Positions 8,667 to 16,605 of a stretch of 64,000 nucleotides of DNA are shown one piece after another. Position numbers and translations under genes: made by a program. The notes under the pieces were generated by a model. The model was not told the DNA's origin and did not search any database. It worked only from the letters and a program-made list of their open reading frames with translations. This DNA comes from Methanolinea sp. (GTDB taxonomy: Archaea; Halobacteriota; Methanomicrobia; Methanomicrobiales; Methanospirillaceae): contig JANIHI010000010.1 in the NCBI GenBank assembly GCA_024518585.1, positions 1-64,000 on the forward strand, in the 5' to 3' direction. The stretch's first letter is position 1, and each line of letters opens with the position of its first letter.

Positions 8667-9254
8667 TCACCGGACGGTCACATCCACCCAGTCCGGGGGA
8701 GACCGCCGGTCTTTCAGCCATCCAAGCACTGCCACGGCCAGGAGGACACCGCCGAGTGCGAGGATGAAGATGCCGATGACCCGGACGATCAGGGTGACGG
8801 CCAGGCCCGAGCGGAAGACGAGCAGGAGACCGATGGCAAGGAGGCCTCCCCCCCCGGTGACCTGTGCAAATTTTCGGGCAGGTGGGTGGAGGGAGAAGGC
8901 ACCGGTTATTGCGACCCCCAGGCCGCCGACGATGAGGATGGCCCCGGCCAGTGTGGCCAGGATGCCGCCGAGGAGATCGGGGTTTGAGAACGCGATGAAT
9001 GCGACGAAAAGCATCAGGATGCCAAAGACGAGCGTGACCCCAAATGGCCACCCGCCCCCCCGGGAGAGGAACGCGGCAGCAGCAAGGGAGATGACCGCGA
9101 CGATCACCGCAAGGGCCCCGATGGAATAGAGCACCAGCCGGAGGGAGAGGGCAGGCTCGAGGAAGAGCAGGAGCCCGAGGAAAACGGCGAGGATTCCGAC
9201 CGCGAAAAGGGATGGCCACGAACGGGGCGGGCAGGTAAACGATGAGACCTCCAT
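8667..9254 (-). CDS. DUF308/HdeD-like membrane protein
   Basis: 195 aa with about six transmembrane helices arranged as repeated hairpins (for example WPSLFAVGILAVFLGLLLFL and GVTLVFGILMLFVAFIAF), the layout of the DUF308 family that includes enterobacterial HdeD. HdeD is linked to acid resistance in E. coli, but archaeal members have no established role. The gene stands alone on the minus strand between the tRNA and the plus-strand gene that follows. The last residues are hydrophilic and probably cytoplasmic. Confidence 0.7.
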   Translation of the reverse strand: MEVSSFTCPPRSWPSLFAVGILAVFLGLLLFLEPALSLRLVLYSIGALAVIVAVISLAAAAFLSRGGGWPFGVTLVFGILMLFVAFIAFSNPDLLGGILATLAGAILIVGGLGVAITGAFSLHPPARKFAQVTGGGGLLAIGLLLVFRSGLAVTLIVRVIGIFILALGGVLLAVAVLGWLKDRRSPPDWVDVTVR

Positions 9255-9452
9255 GACTGATCATAGGATGCCGGTGGTAAAAAATTCCAATGATTCCGAC
9301 CGGGATACCACCCCTGGCAGAGTTCGCAACCCAATTCGTACATAGACGGCAATCTCACCGGGACTGACCAACGGAAAACTGCAACCCCTCCCAAAAAAGC
9401 TTAATTGTCTTGCCCCGACTACACTCCCCCTACAGGAGAGGGAACATTTCCT

Positions 9453-10517
9453 ATGTATGCAATCCGTTTCTATCGTATCTTTGACATCGGGGAGGAGATC
9501 GACCTCGGGAAACTGGAACAGAACCTTGCGGCCAGCATGGCGACGTCCCGGTTCCGGTTCCAGCGGGTCCGGCCAACCTCGATCATCGTTGACCAGCCCC
9601 CCCTCCTGATCCGCCTCCAGGGCATGACCATCGATTCGGTGAGGGGCCCCCTCCCCCTCGCGGCAATGGCCCGCATCTACGAGTTTGGTGCGTTCTCCAT
9701 CTGCCTCAGCCTCGAGGAGATGGAGGCACCGGCCATCGTGCTCGCGGAGGTAGCCCTCTCCCTTGCCGGCCACGAGGGGCTCTCGCGGTACTTCGACCAG
9801 GCCCTCGCCGAGCTCCGGTCTATCCTTGCTGTCCACCTCGGGACCCGCCCCCTGGATCCGGACTTCTACGATGACTACACCATCTACCTTGCCGACCGGA
9901 AGGACCCCGGTATCGATCCGGTGGCGGTCCTCCTCGGGGAGAAGACAGAGTTCTCCCCTGAGATCCGGAAGGAGACGCTCCAGTATTCCTTCTCGTATTA
10001 CCCCGACGAGACGGCGATCATCTCGTGGGGAGGTGCGATCATCTTTTCGCCCAGGCCCCCCGTCGACCTCCTCGAACTGATCGAGTTTGCGGCAGTCCAG
10101 GTCCTCGAGCTCCGTTTCTACGACCGGGAACTGACCCGCCAGATGGACAGGATGTACGACGATATCGAGAATGCCGACCGCCAGTGGTGGATCTACCGGT
10201 CGATCCACTACCGCAAGCTGATGAAGCAGCTCATGGGCGAACAGGCAGAGGTCTCGGAGATCGTCGAGGATATCAACAACCTCATCAAGGTCACGGACGA
10301 CATCTACTACGCCCGGGTCTACGCCGCGGCCCTCCAGGCCCTCCGGAGCGAGTCATGGAGCCAGAGCGTCAACCACAAGCTTTCGACCATCCGCGAGACC
10401 TACCGGATGCTCTCCGAGGAGGTCAACGTCCAGCACGCCCATTTCCTCGAGTGGATCGTCATCATCCTCATTGCGCTCGAGATCATCCTCTTCACGCTCC
10501 CCCTCGTCTCTCACTGA
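9453..10517 (+). CDS. RMD1/DUF155-family protein with C-terminal membrane anchor
   Basis: 354 aa from the ATG at 9453, preceded by ACAGGAGAGGG; an upstream in-frame start at 9405 would add 16 unlikely residues. The C-terminal segment FLEWIVIILIALEIILF is the characteristic single helix of the Rmd1/YagE family, preceded by a long helical region with ESWSQSVNHKLSTIRETYRM. In yeast, Rmd1 relatives are mitochondrial or meiosis-related; archaeal function is unknown. I infer a cytoplasmic domain tethered to the membrane by the C-terminus. Confidence 0.65.
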   Translation: MYAIRFYRIFDIGEEIDLGKLEQNLAASMATSRFRFQRVRPTSIIVDQPPLLIRLQGMTIDSVRGPLPLAAMARIYEFGAFSICLSLEEMEAPAIVLAEVALSLAGHEGLSRYFDQALAELRSILAVHLGTRPLDPDFYDDYTIYLADRKDPGIDPVAVLLGEKTEFSPEIRKETLQYSFSYYPDETAIISWGGAIIFSPRPPVDLLELIEFAAVQVLELRFYDRELTRQMDRMYDDIENADRQWWIYRSIHYRKLMKQLMGEQAEVSEIVEDINNLIKVTDDIYYARVYAAALQALRSESWSQSVNHKLSTIRETYRMLSEEVNVQHAHFLEWIVIILIALEIILFTLPLVSH

Positions 10518-10950
10518 GCTGCCCGGCACTGTCACATGCCAGGCACCAGGCACTCTCCCAACCCAAAGGAGGTACCGAACGCCCTTTTCCCCTTTTATAT
10601 TCTGCCAACACCGCGAACTTCACACAAAAACCGGTGTCTCCACGGGTCGAAAAGACCCCATAATCCCCAATGGAACACCGGTATACCGAAGGGTAACCGC
10701 ATATAGTCGATTCAGATATGCTCTATGGCTACCGGGCGGTCGGCGACAGAGTCTGAACTGCCTATCGTGTCAAGGGTGAGGTGTGATAATCATGGATTTT
10801 TAGGGGTGTGAAAACCTTGTCCGCGGTTTGAACCCGAGGGGCAAGTGACCCCCGGAGTCCGCCGTTTGGTTCATTCTCAAAAAAAAGAGTTTAAACCGAC
10901 TTTCCCGGGAACTCAACCCTTAAAGAGGATGTGCGTCAATTGTATCCTGC
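10518..10950. other. Intergenic region with two small hairpins upstream of the DUF1894-like gene
   Basis: A 430-base stretch with no convincing gene. TTTTATATTC at about 10593 is TATA-like. Near 10812-10855 two adjacent hairpins can be drawn: AAACC/GGTTT around an 8-nt loop (10812-10829), and CCG-A-GGGG paired with CCCC-CGG around CAAGTGA (10834-10855). They could be part of a leader or a small RNA, or chance in GC-rich DNA. Confidence 0.3.
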
Positions 10951-11268
10951 ATGGTTCCGCAGCCACGCTGCATCAACCGGATCCGGGGAAAGATAATCCT
11001 CAAGGACACGACAAAGGACGCTGTCGCCTCTTTCGTGAAGGAGAACTGCCCGGAATACTATTATGTCCCACCCAACTTTTCATTCCGGGGCGTCACCCTC
11101 CTCCTCGGCGAACCCATGCCGCTTGGGTTCAAGAGGAAGAAGAGGAAAATCCTCGTCCCGTTCGTCAAGCCCTGTTTTGGCCCCATCCTGGTCGAGGTCG
11201 ATGCCCGGGAAGGGGATTTCGAATACCTCGCAGAGACCCTCGGGGGAGGGGGAGGAAAGGAAACCTGA
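10951..11268 (+). CDS. DUF1894-like small methanogen protein
   Basis: 105 aa. The order of motifs CINRIRGKIILKDTT, EYYYVPPNF, GEPMPLG and LVPFVKPCFGPILVEVD resembles DUF1894 proteins, a small family of methanogens (Tyr-Tyr-Val-Pro-Pro, Pro-x-Pro-x-Gly, then Lys-Pro-Cys). Biochemical function is not established. The start is uncertain: the ATG at 10951 gives a conventional N-terminus, and the nearby ATG at 10929 is in another frame. The glycine-rich tail is low complexity. It stands alone after a long untranslated spacer. Confidence 0.55.
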   Translation: MVPQPRCINRIRGKIILKDTTKDAVASFVKENCPEYYYVPPNFSFRGVTLLLGEPMPLGFKRKKRKILVPFVKPCFGPILVEVDAREGDFEYLAETLGGGGGKET

Positions 11269-11369
11269 CTCCTTTTTACCGTGCCATTCCGGGGAGGTTG
11301 CCTGCCCCCTCGACCCAAAAGGAGAAGGGGGACCTGCCCCGTTCCCGCAGGGGATCTCCCCGTTCCGAT

Positions 11370-11945
11370 TTAGGCCATGATCTTTTTGATGATCCAGGCC
11401 ATGTTCCTGCCGAGAGCCTCCATGGTCTTGATCCCCTCCTCGTCCCGGTCCACGTCGCCGGGGTTGAGCCCGACCCCGATGTTCCAGTAGATCGAGCCGA
11501 CCGTGTACATATTGCTGATGCCAAAGAAGTGGTTGATGGTGTCAAACGCGTGGATCCCCCCGGCCCGCCGGACGGCAACCACAGCGGCCCCCACCTTCCG
11601 GGAAAACATCCTCCCGTTCGCCATCGCGACGAACCCGGCCCGGTCGATGAGTGCCTTTGTCTCCGGTGAGACGTCTGCAAAGTACGTCGGTGACCCGATC
11701 ACGATCCCGTCAGCGGCAGCCATCTGTGCAATGCACTCGTTGATGATGTCGTCGTCAAAGACGCACCGCCCGTCCTGGTTTGCAAAGCACTTCCCGCAGG
11801 CAGTGCACCCGTGGACTTTCTCCCCGCCGACCTGGACCAGTTCGGTCCGCAGCCCCTCCCCGTCAAGGACTGATAGCACGCGTTTCAACAGCCTTTCCGT
11901 GTTCCCGCCTTTCCGCGGGCTTCCGTTGAATGCAACGACTCGCAT
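11370..11945 (-). CDS. Iron-sulfur flavoprotein / NADPH-dependent FMN reductase family
   Basis: 191 aa with a flavodoxin-like fold. The N-terminal FNGSPRKGGNTERLL binds the FMN phosphate. GCTACGKCF followed by GRCVFDDD gives a compact cysteine cluster as in the archaeal iron-sulfur flavoprotein (Isf) family, which moves electrons from ferredoxin to acceptors such as oxygen or peroxide. GSPTYFADVSPETKALIDR is the second flavin-contact loop. It is monocistronic on the minus strand. The electron donor and acceptor cannot be decided from sequence. Confidence 0.8.
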   Translation of the reverse strand: MRVVAFNGSPRKGGNTERLLKRVLSVLDGEGLRTELVQVGGEKVHGCTACGKCFANQDGRCVFDDDIINECIAQMAAADGIVIGSPTYFADVSPETKALIDRAGFVAMANGRMFSRKVGAAVVAVRRAGGIHAFDTINHFFGISNMYTVGSIYWNIGVGLNPGDVDRDEEGIKTMEALGRNMAWIIKKIMA

Positions 11946-12009
11946 GATCAGAGTGGTTGAACCGGCATATGATAAAAGCCCCTCCGACGAAGGGGGAGAG
12001 AGGGGGATG

Positions 12010-12549
12010 TTAGCGTTTCATCCAGACATACAGGGATATGGCACTGATGACGGCGGCATTGGCAAGACCGTAGACGAGGAGGTCACCACTGCCGTTTGGC
12101 CACACGAGCGACTCGCCGAGGAAGAGGACGGCGAGCGCGATCACAACGAGGCCGAGGAGTTTCTCTTTTAATTCATCGAGGTTGCAGATCTTGAGCCAGC
12201 CGGGGAGGGGGGCCTTGGCGATGAAGAGCTCGTAGAGCCCAAGCGCGATGATATAGAAGACCGTTGCGACCAGGAAGAGGTCCACGAGCTCGACAGCAAC
12301 CGCCATTGCTGCCTTCATGCCCTCGATATCGAGGGAGAAATGGCTGAAGGCAAAGAAAAGGCTGGAGAGGGTGATGGTAAAGCCGTACACGAAGAGGGAA
12401 ACGGCAAGGAGAGCCGAGCCGAGTACGGCAAGGAGGAAAATGACCCGGCTTACAGGCCCGACCAGGAACATCCCTTTCCCGGGACTCTGCCCACACCGGT
12501 CATTTCCCTCCTGCCGGGGCAGGGCTCTCCCTTCTGGCTCTGGTCCCAT
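12010..12549 (-). CDS. UPF0114/YqhA-family membrane protein
   Basis: About 179 aa with four predicted helices. The stretch APLPGWLKICNLDELKEKLL followed by a long hydrophobic helix is the family hallmark (YqhA of E. coli). Function is unknown. The ATG at 12549 is chosen because AAGGAGAG lies 6 nt upstream; the frame extends to a GTG at 12585, and a shorter ATG exists at 12471. The first 30-40 residues are polar and probably cytoplasmic. Confidence 0.7.
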   Translation of the reverse strand: MGPEPEGRALPRQEGNDRCGQSPGKGMFLVGPVSRVIFLLAVLGSALLAVSLFVYGFTITLSSLFFAFSHFSLDIEGMKAAMAVAVELVDLFLVATVFYIIALGLYELFIAKAPLPGWLKICNLDELKEKLLGLVVIALAVLFLGESLVWPNGSGDLLVYGLANAAVISAISLYVWMKR

Positions 12550-12711
12550 TCCGATCTCTCCTTCCCCTTTTCCTAAAGATCGCACCTTTTCCTACATAAA
12601 GCGGCAGGTGACAGCCCGGGCCATTGGAAAATCGGCTGGTAACCTTGAAAAGGCGGTGTCGCCACCGGATCGTGCAAAAAAGATTCCCCCGGGGGATCTT
12701 TTGGTCCCGGC

Positions 12712-13194
12712 TCACCGGAAAACAGTATACCCCCTCTCCCGGAAGAACCGGGCGACGGCACCCTCCCATTCGTCGTCAGGGAGAGAGTCTATCCCGTCCC
12801 GGAACTCTTCCCAGGCCCGTTCAAGCGACGGCCCCTCGAGGTGGAGGTATCGCCTCTCCATGACGCGGGCAACCCTTTGCCCGGATGTATCCAGGACAAG
12901 CACCCTCCAGCACCCGTAGTCCCGGCAGGTGCCGGGCCGCGTCCCGTGGACGGTGCACACGGCCTTCCCGCTCGCAGGATCCTGGCGGAGGAAGGGGCAG
13001 GGGTCCTGCCAGTGGGCCAGTCTCTCCCCGGAAGAAAAGAGCTTGCGCCAAGGGATAGAGACCTCGACCTCGGTCTCCTCGCCCGTGTAAAGGTTCTCGA
13101 AGATGTACCGGAAGGTCCCCCTCTTTTCCCGGACGGCAAAGACCTGCCCCATCACGCTGCAGCATTCCCCGCACTGCTGGCAGAAAAATGGCAT
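12712..13194 (-). CDS. YkgJ-family cysteine-cluster protein
   Basis: 160 aa. The N-terminal CQQCGECC, the middle CPFL and the later CTVHGTRPGTCRDYGCW form the eight-cysteine pattern of the YkgJ (CxxCxxCC) family, predicted to bind zinc or an iron-sulfur cluster; no reaction is established. A second family member is at 38479-38871. It is divergent from the PspC gene, with an 80-nt shared spacer. The frame closes cleanly without sign of decay. Confidence 0.75.
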   Translation of the reverse strand: MPFFCQQCGECCSVMGQVFAVREKRGTFRYIFENLYTGEETEVEVSIPWRKLFSSGERLAHWQDPCPFLRQDPASGKAVCTVHGTRPGTCRDYGCWRVLVLDTSGQRVARVMERRYLHLEGPSLERAWEEFRDGIDSLPDDEWEGAVARFFRERGYTVFR

Positions 13195-13273
13195 CAGCAG
13201 GTATTTCTCTCCTCTTCCGATATGGGCATTTGGTTTCTTTGGCCGGGAAGATATTTACCGTCCGGCGGACGAG

Positions 13274-13498
13274 ATGTATGCCATGAAAAAGCTGGAAAGG
13301 CCACGGAGGGGCCGGCTTCTCGGCGGTGTCTGCGCGGGAATCGGGAACTCTTTTGATCTCGACCCCGTTCTCGTCCGTATCCTCTGGGTCGCACTCACGG
13401 TCGTCTCCATCGGCATCGGCATCATCGTCTACATCGCGGCATGGATCCTGATGCCTGAGGAGGAAGATAAAAGCCCGGACGCCCCCGCTGCCCCGTAA
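13274..13498 (+). CDS. PspC-domain small membrane protein
   Basis: 74 aa. RPRRGRLLGGVCAGIGNSF and DPVLVRILWVAL followed by a hydrophobic helix (VVSIGIGIIVYIAAWILMP) is a complete PspC domain. Bacterial PspC senses membrane stress in the phage-shock system; no PspA or PspB homologue is seen nearby. Two ATGs are possible (13274 and 13283). The acidic tail after the helix is short. Confidence 0.8.
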   Translation: MYAMKKLERPRRGRLLGGVCAGIGNSFDLDPVLVRILWVALTVVSIGIGIIVYIAAWILMPEEEDKSPDAPAAP

Positions 13499-13636
13499 AA
13501 GGAGGGGAAGACCAGGATTGCTGCAGGTCACCTCCCCATCGATGCTACCGGACCGGTGCCGGGGTCACGGGAGGTTGCTGCCCCTCCCTAAAAGGGCGGA
13601 GGGGAGAGACCCCCGTCTCCCGCGGGGTCTCACGTT

Positions 13637-14053
13637 CTATTCCCGGGGTTTGTCGACATCTTCGGCGTAGGGCTTGATGTCGATGACCGGAGTCCCGTCC
13701 AGGGCATCAAGGCCCCGGACAGTGAGAACGCTGCCGTCGACAGAAACGAGGTCGACGAGGGAGAGGGAGATCGGGTTTGGCCGGTCCGGCGACCGGGTCG
13801 CAAACACGCCACGTTCCACCGGGTCGTGGGGAGGGATGGCACGCAGCCTTGTCCGATTGGCCCGGTCGAACCAGCACAGGACAAAGAGGTGCTTCTTTTC
13901 CCCGATCCGGTAGAGCCCGTCCTGGAACTCCGGCCGGACCACAATCTCGGAGATGGCAGGTGCAAGCCTCCCCTGCCGGGGTGCGTCCTTCCTCTCGTGG
14001 TAGGGTGAACGGACGTGCCCGATGGGCACCAGTTCCAGGGGTTCCGGGTTCAT
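13637..14053 (-). CDS. trmO: TrmO-like tRNA (N6-threonylcarbamoyladenosine37-N6)-methyltransferase
   Basis: 138 aa of the TsaA/TrmO (UPF0066) family. The N-terminus LVPIGHVRSPYHERKDAPRQ and the motif ATRSPDRPNPISLSLV are family hallmarks. In E. coli the enzyme uses SAM to methylate t6A37 in tRNA-Thr; archaeal members are assumed but not proven to act likewise. Its start overlaps the stop of the FmdE-like gene by 4 nt, so it is translationally coupled to that gene and the ABC transporter upstream. Some archaeal TsaA relatives cluster with metal-related genes. Confidence 0.75.
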   Translation of the reverse strand: MNPEPLELVPIGHVRSPYHERKDAPRQGRLAPAISEIVVRPEFQDGLYRIGEKKHLFVLCWFDRANRTRLRAIPPHDPVERGVFATRSPDRPNPISLSLVDLVSVDGSVLTVRGLDALDGTPVIDIKPYAEDVDKPRE

Positions 14054-14691
14054 GCTCTACCGGACTTCTCCTGTGCAAGGGAGCAGGGGATGCAGACCCG
14101 TCTGCCGCCTATGACCCTTGTCCGTGCATCGGCTACCGGCTCACCGCACTCCTCGCACACGACGGACGCAAAGATCCGTGCGTTTTCTGGTGGATTTTCC
14201 GATACGTCGCGGATCTCGAGCAGGTCGCCCTCGGGTACCGAGAGCAGTGACCGCGTCGTTTCCGTCATCATCTCCCGGAACCGGGCAGCCTCGTCCGGGG
14301 TCGCAGTCCCGGAAAAGACCTTCCGGCGGAGGTCGTCCATCGCGGATCTCCCCGGCATGCCGGAGTTCCTGACAAGGACCCTGACAGCCCTCCCGGTCTC
14401 ACGGGAAAAGAAGGTAAACGCGTGTTTGCCATAGTCCCGGATGATGAGGTTTCCCTTCCCTGCCGTGCATCCCGTGACCAGCTGGACTGCGTCCACGCCG
14501 CAGGCATCGGTCTCGGCGATGCAGACGAGTTCCTCGTCGTAGGGGCGCATCACCCCGAGAGTCCTCATCGCAGCAGTTGCAACGCGGTACCCGGTCGCAA
14601 GGCCAGGACAGGAGTGCCCGTGGAACCGGACACACTCGTCGAAGGTAGTATACGCGGGCCCGTGGCGGGCCCCTTCATGGTTCTCGCACAT
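14050..14691 (-). CDS. FmdE-family protein with C-terminal zinc ribbon
   Basis: 213 aa. The N-terminal FmdE domain shows FHGHSCPGLATGYR and then DACGVDAVQLVTGCTAGKGN, with conserved His and Cys expected to bind metal. The C-terminal part has CEECGEPV and CIPC, a zinc ribbon. FmdE was named from the formylmethanofuran dehydrogenase operon, but the family is mostly found away from it. Here it lies between the ABC transporter ATPase (30 nt upstream) and trmO (4-nt overlap), suggesting it handles a metal or metal-cofactor imported by that transporter. This role is inference. Confidence 0.8.
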   Translation of the reverse strand: MCENHEGARHGPAYTTFDECVRFHGHSCPGLATGYRVATAAMRTLGVMRPYDEELVCIAETDACGVDAVQLVTGCTAGKGNLIIRDYGKHAFTFFSRETGRAVRVLVRNSGMPGRSAMDDLRRKVFSGTATPDEAARFREMMTETTRSLLSVPEGDLLEIRDVSENPPENARIFASVVCEECGEPVADARTRVIGGRRVCIPCSLAQEKSGRA

Positions 14692-14721
14692 GTAACTTTT
14701 TCCTCCTGGTGATGCTCCTGG

Positions 14722-15498
14722 TCATGCACCGGTTGGGACCGGGCAGCTCTCCGGGACGACACAGGTCACCCCGCCGAGTTTGCCGATAATGACCGGCAGG
14801 CCATAGACCTCCTCGATTGTCTTTGAGGAGATGGTCTCCGGGCCCCCGTGCGCATAGATACGTCCGTTTTTCAGGAAGATGAACCGGTCGGCATACCGGA
14901 TTGCATGGTTGATATCATGCATCGTCATGACGGCAGAAATGCCGTGTTCGCGCACGACCCGGGCGATCGTCGAGAGGATGGCGACCTGGTTCTTCAGGTC
15001 GAGGTTGCTCGTCGGTTCGTCGAGGAGGAGTATCCTGGGTTCCTGCACGAGCGCCCGGGCGATTGCCACCTTCTGGAGTTCGCCCCCGCTCATCTCGTCG
15101 ATGTATGCGAGGCGCAGGTGGTCCATTGCGAGCCTCCGGAAGACAGCGTCCACCATTTTGAGGTCTTTATCCGTTAAGTCCCACCCGATGTGGGGCTTCC
15201 TGCCGAGGAGAACGGCATCAAACGCGGTGAGCCGCCCGGTCTCGATCCGCTGGGGGACATACCCGATATTCCGGGCGATCTCGGCCCCATCCAGCCGGAA
15301 GAGTTCCTGCCCGTCAAGGTAGACGACGCCATCCCTTGGCCGCAGTATCCTGTTTAAGCATTTCAAGAGCGTGGTCTTTCCCACGCCGTTTGGACCGAGG
15401 ATGGCAACGATCTCGCATTTGCCGATCGAGAACGCGATCTCGTGGAGCACTTCCTGGTTGCGGTAGAAGAACGTGAGGTCCTGAATCGAGAGAGTCAT
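14722..15498 (-). CDS. Iron/cobalamin-type ABC transporter ATP-binding protein
   Basis: 258 aa. Walker A is GPNGVGKTT, the signature is MSGGELQKVAIARAL and Walker B is ILLLDEPTSNLD. The overall pattern, FecE/BtuD-like, fits energising uptake of iron chelates, haem or cobamides. The ATG at 15498 overlaps the permease stop by 4 nt; an open frame upstream to 15642 is within the permease gene and is not used. Confidence 0.85.
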   Translation of the reverse strand: MTLSIQDLTFFYRNQEVLHEIAFSIGKCEIVAILGPNGVGKTTLLKCLNRILRPRDGVVYLDGQELFRLDGAEIARNIGYVPQRIETGRLTAFDAVLLGRKPHIGWDLTDKDLKMVDAVFRRLAMDHLRLAYIDEMSGGELQKVAIARALVQEPRILLLDEPTSNLDLKNQVAILSTIARVVREHGISAVMTMHDINHAIRYADRFIFLKNGRIYAHGGPETISSKTIEEVYGLPVIIGKLGGVTCVVPESCPVPTGA

Positions 15499-16565
15499 CT
15501 TCTGTACCCCCTGAGGAGAAGGTAGATGAATACCGGCGCTCCCATGAACGCCGTCAGGACGGCGACCGGAAGGACGTAGGGAGCGACGATGACCCGGGCG
15601 ACGGTGTCGGAGGCGAGCAGGAGGATTCCGCCCATGAGGCACGAGCCGGGGATGAGATATCTTTGGTCGTCCCCGATGACCCGTCGCACCATGTGGGGGC
15701 AGACGAGCCCGACGAACCCGATCACGCCCAGGAAAGCAACAATCACGGCAGATACAAGGGCTGCTGCTACCATCCCGACCAGGCGGACACGCTCGACGTT
15801 CACGCCGAGGCCCTTTGCCGTCTCGTCACCGGCATCGATGGCATTGTAATTCCACCGGTTGGCCACGAAGAAGACGGTCGCAGCAGCGACGATGAGGGAC
15901 ATGAACGTAAGTTCCGGCCAGTTCGCCCGCCCGACGTCGCCGAACGTCCAGAAGACGACTGCGGCAAGCTGCGCATCGCTCGAGAAGTACTGGAGGAACA
16001 TCGTCCCGGCCGTAAAGAGCGACGAGAGGGCGACACCCGAAAGTACCATGACCTCGGGGGAAGCCCCGCGGACCCGCGAGATGAGGAGGATGACAGCAGT
16101 CGCAAGGAGGGAGAAGAGGAACGCCATGACCGTGGTGATGTACGGGTTGTTGATGGTGATGGCATCCGCGACCCGGGATTGCATCGTCCCGGTCCCGAGC
16201 ACGATGACCGAGAACGCTGCCCCAAACGCCCCGGCGTTCGATAACCCGAGAGTGAAGGGGGACCCGAGCGGGTTCCGGAGGATGGACTGCATGGCGACGC
16301 CAGCGACGGCAAGGCCACACCCGGCCGCCACCGCCGTGAGGGCCTGGGGGAGGCGGATGTTCCAGATGATCGCGTCCCACCGGTGCGAGACGTTCTGCCC
16401 GATCAGGGTCAGGAAGACGTCGGAGAGGGGGATTGCCACTGCCCCGATCGAGACAGAGTAGACGAGGAGGATGAGGAGGATGACGAGGCCCCCGGTCAGC
16501 CAGAGTACCTTTCTATGGATGTAGTCCAGGTAGTCTCCCGGGGCTTGTCCATCGGCAAAGTGCAT
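15495..16565 (-). CDS. FecCD-family ABC transporter permease
   Basis: 356 aa with about 9-10 membrane helices. The motifs GVAMQSILRNPLGSPFTLG and GLVCPHMVRRVIGDDQRYLIP are typical of FecCD/BtuC permeases; the latter lies in the loop that contacts the ATPase. The start at 16565 has GAGGTC upstream; a longer frame to 16631 adds a basic stretch. It is the membrane component for the neighbouring ATPase and binding protein. Confidence 0.88.
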   Translation of the reverse strand: MHFADGQAPGDYLDYIHRKVLWLTGGLVILLILLVYSVSIGAVAIPLSDVFLTLIGQNVSHRWDAIIWNIRLPQALTAVAAGCGLAVAGVAMQSILRNPLGSPFTLGLSNAGAFGAAFSVIVLGTGTMQSRVADAITINNPYITTVMAFLFSLLATAVILLISRVRGASPEVMVLSGVALSSLFTAGTMFLQYFSSDAQLAAVVFWTFGDVGRANWPELTFMSLIVAAATVFFVANRWNYNAIDAGDETAKGLGVNVERVRLVGMVAAALVSAVIVAFLGVIGFVGLVCPHMVRRVIGDDQRYLIPGSCLMGGILLLASDTVARVIVAPYVLPVAVLTAFMGAPVFIYLLLRGYRR

Positions 16566-16605
16566 GCGTCGCGACCTCTTCCCACACCGTTTTTTCCTGT
16601 CTGTA

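Noticed and set aside
10801-10870. Possible tRNA-like T-arm (GGTTTGAACCC)
   Set aside because: No acceptor, D or anticodon stems can be drawn around it.
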